From the NCBI GenBank assembly GCA_022484805.1, contig JAKVKP010000008.1, positions 17,022 through 81,021 of the forward strand: a stretch of DNA of 64,000 nt, read 5' to 3'. The notes under the pieces are model-generated. The model was given only the letters and a program-made list of their open reading frames with translations, did not search any database and was not told the DNA's origin. This document shows positions 57,799 through 64,000 of this stretch, piece after piece. The DNA comes from Streptococcaceae bacterium (GTDB lineage: Bacteria > Bacillota > Bacilli > Lactobacillales > Streptococcaceae). Each line of letters starts with the position of its first letter. The stretch's first letter is position 1. The position numbers were made by a program, and so were the translations under genes.

Positions 57799-58719
57799 TT
57801 ATGAAATATGACTTGATTCATAAATCTGTATTAATTTTCTAAAACGATGATTGGCAGCAGATTTGGTTAATCCCAAAACTTGAGCAATTTCAGCAACTGA
57901 TTTTTCAGGAAATTTCAATCTCAATTCAGCAATTTCTTGAATTTTTTCAGATAATTGACTGAAAGTACCATTTGTTTTCATTTCTAAAATCATCTCAATT
58001 TGGCGACTGGAAGCGTCAACTGTGCGATTCATATTAGCTGTTTCAAAGTTTAGCTTACGATTAACATCGCGTTTAATTTCCTTGATAATTTTTGCGTTTT
58101 CAACTTGAAGCATCGCTTTGGTCGCACCAGTTAATAATAAAAACTCTGAAATATCAGCCGAATTTTTCAAATAAACAATCGTCCCATTTTTTTTCTCAAA
58201 TCGTTTACCCTCAATCCCTATTGTTTCTAGCATTTCCAATAAATCAAGTGCATGTTCGTCATAGACTGAAAATAATTCCAAGTGATATTGACTCTTTTCT
58301 GGATTTCTGACACTGCCACTGGCTAAAAAGACGCCTCTCAAATAAGCTCTTATATTATTTAAACTTTTTTTAATCGCATCTGTTACACCAACCTTAAAAG
58401 CAAAACCATCCAGTATTTCTAGGTCATTCAAGAGTTCCGTACTGGCAGAACCAACTTGAACTTGATAGACATGATGACGACCAAATTGTGATCTTGTTTG
58501 GACAATTAATTCACTTCTAATGCCATAAATTTGCTTAATTAGCGAAAAAATACGTCTGGCTACAACTGAGTTTTGCGTCTGCATCACCAAGCTAAGTCCC
58601 TTATTAGATAAATTAATACTTCCCAATATTCTAATCAATGCACTGAGTTCGGTTCGAGCCTGTTCACCAGAAGTCTCAATTTGAGACAGCTCTTTTTTAA
58701 CCTCTGTTGAAAAACTCAT
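57799..58719 (-). CDS. whiA: DNA-binding protein WhiA
   Basis: 306 aa. The N-terminal two-thirds has a degenerate LAGLIDADG homing-endonuclease fold (RAYLRGVFLASGSVRNPEKSQYHLEL). The C-terminal helix-turn-helix is KSVAEIAQVLGLTKSAANHRFRKL. In Gram-positives it influences division and chromosome segregation. Sits after yvcK in the conserved rapZ-yvcK-whiA set, 34 bp downstream. Confidence 0.96.
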   Translation of the reverse strand: MSFSTEVKKELSQIETSGEQARTELSALIRILGSINLSNKGLSLVMQTQNSVVARRIFSLIKQIYGIRSELIVQTRSQFGRHHVYQVQVGSASTELLNDLEILDGFAFKVGVTDAIKKSLNNIRAYLRGVFLASGSVRNPEKSQYHLELFSVYDEHALDLLEMLETIGIEGKRFEKKNGTIVYLKNSADISEFLLLTGATKAMLQVENAKIIKEIKRDVNRKLNFETANMNRTVDASSRQIEMILEMKTNGTFSQLSEKIQEIAELRLKFPEKSVAEIAQVLGLTKSAANHRFRKLIQIYESSHIS

Positions 58720-58753
58720 CTTCCACCCCCTATCCAGCTTGATTGATATTCAA

Positions 58754-59716
58754 TTAAACCAGTTTCATTAATTCAGCAGTCACTTTTTCACCATCATGAA
58801 AAGCACCACCATTTTCAAGCTTCAATAAATTGGCTGAGATTACTCGACTACCTGCTTTTCGTAAACCGTTAAAATCATGCCGTACCTGAACTAAATATTC
58901 ATCAAATTGATTATTATTCATATAATCCTGAGGTACGGGTTCAATATTTACTAAAACGGTATCAACAATTTTTTCACCCAGGTGCTTATTAATTGTTTCA
59001 ACATGCTCGGCATCAGTAAAATGCTCTGTTTCACCACGTTGGGTCATGATATTACAAATATAAACTCGTTCAGCTTCAGTTTGAGCCATCGCTTCCTTAA
59101 TCTGTGCGATTACTAAATTTGGTAAGACACTGGTAAATAATGAGCCCGGTCCCATCACAATTAAATCGGCATCCAATATTGACTGTACAACTTTTCTTGC
59201 CGCCTTAGGCTTCTGATCATTATACGAGTTTGTCACGAAAACATGATCAATTTTACCAGTGTAACCAGCAATTTTAGACTCTCCGACAATTTCAACGCCA
59301 TCCTGAAAGACAGCATGCAAAGTTAGTGCGCTCTCAGAAGAAGGGTAAATTTTACCTCTGGTGTGCATCATATGTGATAAAAGCTGAATTGCATTATAAG
59401 TTGAATCCTGCATTTCGGCAACAGCAGCAATAATTAAATTACCAAGTGGATGGTTTGCTAGATAGCTATCAGTTGTTTTAAAGCGATATTGAAATAGTTT
59501 CCCGTAAAAAGCAGGTAAATCACTCATTGAAATTAATACATTTCGCAAATCACCAGGTGGCGCAATATTCATCGCTTGACGCAGATCACCAGAAGAGCCA
59601 CCGTCATCAGCGACCGTAACAATTGCAGTTATTTCTGCATCGTAGCGACTAAGGCTATTTAAAATAACAGGTAACCCAGTGCCACCGCCGATGACAACAA
59701 TCTTAGGCGTTCTCAT
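58754..59716 (-). CDS. yvcK: Gluconeogenesis factor YvcK (CofD-like)
   Basis: 320-aa UPF0052/CofD-fold protein: [12 protein letters not shown] at the N-terminus, then [20 protein letters not shown] and [14 protein letters not shown]. It binds UDP-sugars and is needed for cell-wall/carbon balance on gluconeogenic growth. The ATG overlaps the rapZ stop by 4 bp (ATGA), so it is coupled. Confidence 0.96.
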   Translation of the reverse strand: MRTPKIVVIGGGTGLPVILNSLSRYDAEITAIVTVADDGGSSGDLRQAMNIAPPGDLRNVLISMSDLPAFYGKLFQYRFKTTDSYLANHPLGNLIIAAVAEMQDSTYNAIQLLSHMMHTRGKIYPSSESALTLHAVFQDGVEIVGESKIAGYTGKIDHVFVTNSYNDQKPKAARKVVQSILDADLIVMGPGSLFTSVLPNLVIAQIKEAMAQTEAERVYICNIMTQRGETEHFTDAEHVETINKHLGEKIVDTVLVNIEPVPQDYMNNNQFDEYLVQVRHDFNGLRKAGSRVISANLLKLENGGAFHDGEKVTAELMKLV

Positions 59717-60597
59717 GAGCGGTTCACCACCTCTTTACGCTTTTTAATATCCCGATGCGTAATATTAACGGGGAAATGCTCACTCAACGCGTGCCCAATA
59801 CGCTCTGTAAAAGCAACTGAACGGTGCTGTCCACCAGTACAGCCAATCGCAATCGTCAAGCTACTTTTACCCTCTTTTTCGTATTGAGGGATAATTGGCT
59901 CTAATAAACCAATCAGGCTTTGGTAAAAGGCCTCTGAAGCAGGTTGAGACATAACATAATCAAAGACCGGTTGATCAAGACCAGTTTGACTACGCAATTC
60001 TTTTAAATAATAAGGATTGGGTAAAAAGCGAACATCCATTACAATATCAGCATCTAAAGGCAAACCATACTTAAAGCCAAACGAAAGCATTTCCACTCTA
60101 AAACTTTGTAAATCCTTTGACTTAAACTCATTTTGAATTTTTTGGCGCAGCTCTCTAGGTGAAATATCACTTGTATCAAATAAAAGCGTTGCGAATTGAC
60201 GGATTGGTTGTAATAATTCACGTTCCTTATTAATACCATCAACAACCAAGCCATTTTGACTCAGAGGATGGCTTCTTCTGGTTTCTTTGTAACGAGCAAC
60301 CAGTTCTTTATCACTTGCATCCAAAAACAAGACAGTTAATTCAATATGTGCATCGTCCAGCAATTCATTTAAAATCGTTTGAATTTCTGAAAAAAAGGCA
60401 CGACTTCTCATATCAATTACTAATGCAATCTTGTTATATTGATCATTTGGTTCAATTAGCTCAATAAATTTTGGCACTAGTGTGGGTGGGATATTATCAA
60501 TTGCAAAATACCCCATATCCTCAAAGCTTTGAACAGCAACCGTTTTCCCCGCACCGCTCATTCCAGTAATAATTGTTAATTTTAATTTTCGACTCAT
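59713..60597 (-). CDS. rapZ: RNase adapter / nucleotide-binding protein RapZ (YvcJ)
   Basis: 294 aa. P-loop GMSGAGKT near the N-terminus; C-terminal domain with [17 protein letters not shown]. It hydrolyses ATP/GTP; in E. coli RapZ guides RNase E to sRNA, but the Gram-positive role differs and is not settled. The ATG at 60597 follows AAGGAGGGG; the frame is open to 60627. Part of uvrB-uvrA-rapZ-yvcK-whiA. Confidence 0.95.
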   Translation of the reverse strand: MSRKLKLTIITGMSGAGKTVAVQSFEDMGYFAIDNIPPTLVPKFIELIEPNDQYNKIALVIDMRSRAFFSEIQTILNELLDDAHIELTVLFLDASDKELVARYKETRRSHPLSQNGLVVDGINKERELLQPIRQFATLLFDTSDISPRELRQKIQNEFKSKDLQSFRVEMLSFGFKYGLPLDADIVMDVRFLPNPYYLKELRSQTGLDQPVFDYVMSQPASEAFYQSLIGLLEPIIPQYEKEGKSSLTIAIGCTGGQHRSVAFTERIGHALSEHFPVNITHRDIKKRKEVVNRS

Positions 60598-60713
60598 TTT
60601 CCCCTCCTTAAATAAGTAACAAATCAATTATCTTTTATTTTACCACTTTTTAAATCTACGCTTGCTTCAATATTCGACTTCATTCATTAATCATTCCTTA
60701 GTACCTTGACAAA

Positions 60714-63530
60714 TTATAATTTGTCCTTTAAATATTGACCTGTAAAACTTTTAGGATTATTTGCAATTTTTTCTGGCGTTCCAGTGGCCAAAATTTCACC
60801 ACCACCATCGCCACCTTCTGCTCCTAGATCAATAATATAATCTGCAGACTTGATTACATCTAAATTATGCTCAATGACAACAACCGTATTGCCAGCCTCC
60901 ACCAATCGAGTCAAAACAGTTAAAAGCTTATCGATATCGGCAGTATGTAAACCTGTCGTCGGCTCATCTAATATATAAAAACTCTTACCAGCAGATTTTT
61001 TATGTAATTCACTAGCCAATTTCATCCGTTGCGCCTCACCACCAGAAAGAGTGGTGGCTGACTGACCGAGCGTCACATAGCCTAAACCAACATCAACAAT
61101 CGTTTGCAATTTTCTCTCAATTTTAGGAATATGTTGGAAAAATTCCAAACCATCCTCAACAGTCATCTCTAAAACATCTGCAATATTTTTACCTTTATAG
61201 AATACCTCAAGTGTTTCGGAATTATATCGCTTGCCATGGCACACCTCACAAGGCACATACACATCTGGTAAAAAATGCATTTCAATTTTAATAATGCCAT
61301 CACCATTACAAGCGTCACAGCGACCACCCTTGACATTAAAACTAAAACGCCCCTTCTTATAGCCACGAATTTTTGCCTCATTCGTTTTAGCAAATAAATC
61401 TCTAATATCATCAAAAACACTCGTATAAGTGGCCGGATTACTCCTAGGCGTCCGTCCGATTGGGCTTTGATCAATGTCAATTAGCCTTTCGATATTATTG
61501 ATACCTGAAATACTCTTATACTTACCTGGTTTTTCCGAATTACGATTAATTTTTTGTGCAATTACTTTCTTCAAGATTTGGTTAATTAGAGTTGATTTAC
61601 CAGAGCCAGATACACCTGTAACAGCAATGAATTGACCTAGAGGAAAAGTAACATCAATATTTTTTAAATTATTTTCACTTGCACCCTTCAGTACGATTTT
61701 TTTACCATTACCCTTACGACGATGTTTAGGTACGGCAATTTCACGTGCCCCAGATAAATATTGTCCAGTCAAAGAATTTGGATTTTCAGCAACCTCCTGT
61801 GGTGTCCCGCTAGCAACGATTTCACCACCTAAATGACCAGCTCCCGGTCCAACATCAATGAGATAATCCGCTGCACGCATCGTATCTTCATCATGTTCAA
61901 CCACAATTAGTGTATTACCCAAATCACGCATCTTCTTTAGGGACTCAATCAAGCGATCATTGTCACGCTGATGTAGCCCAATGGAAGGTTCATCTAAAAT
62001 ATAAAGCACGCCGGATAAATTCGAACCTATTTGCGTTGCCAAACGAATCCGTTGTGCCTCGCCACCAGAAAGTGTTCCTGCTGAACGACTTAAGGTTAGA
62101 TAGTTTAAACCGACATTTTTCAGGAAGGTCAATCGTTCACCCAATTCTTTTAAAATTGGCTTGGCAATCATTGTTTCGCTTTCAGAAAGTGTCAACTCTG
62201 AAGTAAAGGCTAATGCCTGCTCAATTGATAACGCACAGACCTCGCCGATACTTTTTTGATTCACCTTAACGGATAATGCCTCAGGATTTAAACGATAGCC
62301 ATGACAGCTAGCACAAGCAAGCTCATTCATATAACTACGCATTTGTTCACGCGTAAAATCACTATTAGTTTCCCGATAACGTCTTTCAATATTCGTAACA
62401 ATCCCTTCAAAAGGAATTTCAATGTCTCGCACACCACCAAAATCATTTTCATAATGAAAATGAAACTCTTTGCCTTTCGACCCATGTAAAATTAAATCTT
62501 GCTCAGCTTGGCATAATTTCTCAAATGGCGTATCCATGTCAATTCCAAAATGAGTCATTGCCTGTTCTAACATTTCTGGATAATAATTAGAGCTAATAGG
62601 ATTCCATGGGGCAATCACACCCTCTCTTAATGTTAAACTACGATCCGGCAGAATTAAATCTTCATCTACCTCAAGCTTAATTCCTAAGCCATCACAGTCA
62701 GGGCATGAGCCAAAGGGTGCATTAAATGAAAAGAGACGCGGTTCAATATTAGGTACCGTAAAGCCACAAATTGGGCAGGCATAGTGCTCACTAAAAAGTA
62801 AATTTTCGCCATCAATGACATCAATCTCCGCATAGCCATCGGCAAGTCTCAATGCAGCCTCCATTGAATCAAAAAGGCGTGAACGAATTCCTTCTTTAAT
62901 CACAAGACGATCAATGACGATTGATATATCATGCTTCTTACTTTTTGAAAGTTCTGGAACCTCAGTGATTTCATATGCCTCGCCGTCAACAATGACACGG
63001 ACATAGCCCTCGCTTTGAATTCGTTCAAAAATTTTCTTATGCTGTCCCTTTTTACTCCGAATAATCGGTGATAAAAGTTGAATTTTCGTTCGTTCAGATA
63101 AATCTAAAACCTTATCTACCATCTGCTCAATTGACTGTGCAGTAATCGGAATATGATCATTCGGACAAATCGGCACGCCTATCCGAGCAAACATGAGTCT
63201 TAAAAAATCATTAATTTCGGTTACCGTACCTACCGTTGAACGTGGATTTTTACTCGTCGTCTTTTGATCAATTGAAATTGCTGGTGATAACCCCTCAATA
63301 CTATCTACATCTGGCTTATCCATTTGCCCCAAAAATTGCCTTGCGTAAGCAGAAAGACTCTCAACATAACGACGTTGCCCTTCCGCATAAAGCGTGTCAA
63401 AGGCAAGTGAACTTTTACCAGAACCTGATAAACCAGTTACAACAACCAGCTGATCGCGAGGAATGGTAACATCTATATTTTTTAGATTATGGGCGCGTGC
63501 ACCACGAATCACGATTTTATCATTTGCCAA
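60714..63530 (-). CDS. uvrA: Excinuclease ABC subunit A
   Basis: Damage-recognition ATPase of nucleotide excision repair; 938 aa. First P-loop [14 protein letters not shown], second [13 protein letters not shown]. Two zinc modules are visible: CPICG...CPDC near 250-280 and CDACNGDG...CEVCHGKRY near 735-765. Two ABC signatures [16 protein letters not shown] and [15 protein letters not shown], and two LDEPS/T boxes. The start is TTG at 63530 behind AAGGAG. Lies 104 bp after uvrB. Confidence 0.98.
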   Translation of the reverse strand: MANDKIVIRGARAHNLKNIDVTIPRDQLVVVTGLSGSGKSSLAFDTLYAEGQRRYVESLSAYARQFLGQMDKPDVDSIEGLSPAISIDQKTTSKNPRSTVGTVTEINDFLRLMFARIGVPICPNDHIPITAQSIEQMVDKVLDLSERTKIQLLSPIIRSKKGQHKKIFERIQSEGYVRVIVDGEAYEITEVPELSKSKKHDISIVIDRLVIKEGIRSRLFDSMEAALRLADGYAEIDVIDGENLLFSEHYACPICGFTVPNIEPRLFSFNAPFGSCPDCDGLGIKLEVDEDLILPDRSLTLREGVIAPWNPISSNYYPEMLEQAMTHFGIDMDTPFEKLCQAEQDLILHGSKGKEFHFHYENDFGGVRDIEIPFEGIVTNIERRYRETNSDFTREQMRSYMNELACASCHGYRLNPEALSVKVNQKSIGEVCALSIEQALAFTSELTLSESETMIAKPILKELGERLTFLKNVGLNYLTLSRSAGTLSGGEAQRIRLATQIGSNLSGVLYILDEPSIGLHQRDNDRLIESLKKMRDLGNTLIVVEHDEDTMRAADYLIDVGPGAGHLGGEIVASGTPQEVAENPNSLTGQYLSGAREIAVPKHRRKGNGKKIVLKGASENNLKNIDVTFPLGQFIAVTGVSGSGKSTLINQILKKVIAQKINRNSEKPGKYKSISGINNIERLIDIDQSPIGRTPRSNPATYTSVFDDIRDLFAKTNEAKIRGYKKGRFSFNVKGGRCDACNGDGIIKIEMHFLPDVYVPCEVCHGKRYNSETLEVFYKGKNIADVLEMTVEDGLEFFQHIPKIERKLQTIVDVGLGYVTLGQSATTLSGGEAQRMKLASELHKKSAGKSFYILDEPTTGLHTADIDKLLTVLTRLVEAGNTVVVIEHNLDVIKSADYIIDLGAEGGDGGGEILATGTPEKIANNPKSFTGQYLKDKL

Positions 63531-63568
63531 AATTACACTCCTTCAAATTTATTAATTATTCCATGTCG

Positions 63569-63619
63569 CAAAAAGCAAGCTACACTGGAAAGTAAACTTT
63601 CCTCCGCTTTCGCTTTTTT
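63569..63619. promoter_or_regulatory. Hairpin between uvrB and uvrA
   Basis: AAAAGC-AGC ... GGAAAG-taaa-CTTTCC ... GCT-GCTTTTTT forms a long stem on both strands. On the minus strand it ends GCTTTTTGC, at best a weak or partial terminator that could lower uvrA relative to uvrB, or an RNA-processing site. Confidence 0.55.
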
Positions 63620-63648
63620 GTTAATTGTTAATTGTTAATTGTTAATTG
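63618..63648. repeat. TTAATTG heptamer array at the uvrB stop
   Basis: Four exact copies of TTAATTG (63621-63648) plus a partial one. The uvrB stop (63635-63637) is in the third copy. The same heptamer is the first unit of the right-hand array near rnc (2513-2519). Confidence 0.85.
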
Positions 63649-64000
63649 TCATAATCGTATCACGAATACTTGCCGCCAACTCAAAATCTAAAATTTCAGC
63701 AGCTTTATGCATTTCCTTTTCTAATTTTTTAATCAAGTTTCGTTTCTCTTTAGCTGTTAATTTTGTATAATCCGTCGATTGAATTTCTTCTTCAACCGTC
63801 TTAGTGATCGCAATTGAATCACGAATGTCTTTTATAATCGTTTTCGGTGTCATATGATGCGCTTCATTATAGGCAATCTGTAAAGTACGACGACGCTCCG
63901 TTTCATCAATCGCATAACGCATTGACTCGGTAATTTTATCGGCATACATAATCACCTTACCATTCGCATTTCTAGCCGCACGTCCAATTGTTTGAACAAG
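63635..64000 (-). CDS. uvrB: Excinuclease ABC subunit B (partial, C-terminal 121 codons)
   Basis: Helicase-like UvrB loads UvrC at damage. The frame is open to the window edge and begins in helicase motif [24 protein letters not shown]. It ends with the UVR domain ([26 protein letters not shown]), which contacts UvrA/UvrC. The last residues TINN are encoded by the heptamer array, so the repeat has set the protein's C-terminus. The N-terminal part is outside the window. First visible gene of the uvrBA-rapZ-yvcK-whiA cluster. Confidence 0.95.
   Translation of the reverse strand, partial: LVQTIGRAARNANGKVIMYADKITESMRYAIDETERRRTLQIAYNEAHHMTPKTIIKDIRDSIAITKTVEEEIQSTDYTKLTAKEKRNLIKKLEKEMHKAAEILDFELAASIRDTIMTINN

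Overview
The window is gene-dense, low-GC Firmicutes chromosome. I infer the order Lactobacillales, genus not resolved. Supporting traits are an RNA polymerase delta subunit (rpoE), PolC, WhiA/YvcK/RapZ, an H2O2-forming glycerol-3-phosphate oxidase (GlpO), a glycerol kinase with the HPr-phosphorylated histidine, a T-box leader, a PurBox, ProB without PUA domain, and frequent TTG starts placed behind strong AGGAGG-type sites. I saw no rRNA, tRNA, insertion sequence, prophage or CRISPR array.

Layout. 1-3241: smc (C-terminus off the window) and rnc, separated by two facing arrays of 7-bp repeats. 3425-6871: acyP, a niacin-type ECF S-component, and tatD-rnmV-rsmA. 6960-10030: pyrG with a GGGC-start attenuator, rpoE and a DUF3397 membrane protein. 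10203-12279: proBA. 12404-17563: PPP phosphatase, RNase HI, a methyltransferase, a purine permease behind a PurBox, and an AEC carrier. 17613-20007: a secreted coiled-coil/3D protein and a YitT protein. 20000-23403: T-box-hisS-aspS. 23613-29419: glpK-glpO-glpF with a cre-like site and an Mga/HTH regulator upstream. 29740-34828: pnp, an EndA-like nuclease, fhs. 35000-35150: an unassigned structured RNA. 35180-38099: fthC-gluP-yqgQ-glk-rhodanese. 38259-41017: csp, a MATE pump, and a FusB-type EF-G-binding protein preceded by a 24-codon leader ORF. 41199-51598: polC, nfo, an NdpA-like protein, plsC, trmN6-yazA, oatA. 51900-57607: cshA, a DUF2974 hydrolase, an APC permease, tig. 57799-64000: uvrB (partial)-uvrA-rapZ-yvcK-whiA.

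Most genes are housekeeping: DNA repair and replication, RNA decay, folate/one-carbon and nucleotide supply, glycerol use and envelope maintenance. The unusual material is mainly regulatory and non-coding: the apparent translational attenuator of the FusB-type gene, the rnc/smc heptamer hairpin, a probably leaderless trmN6, the structured RNA before fhs, and nucleotide-sensing control of pyrG and the purine permease. All functional calls come from reading motifs; no database search was run.
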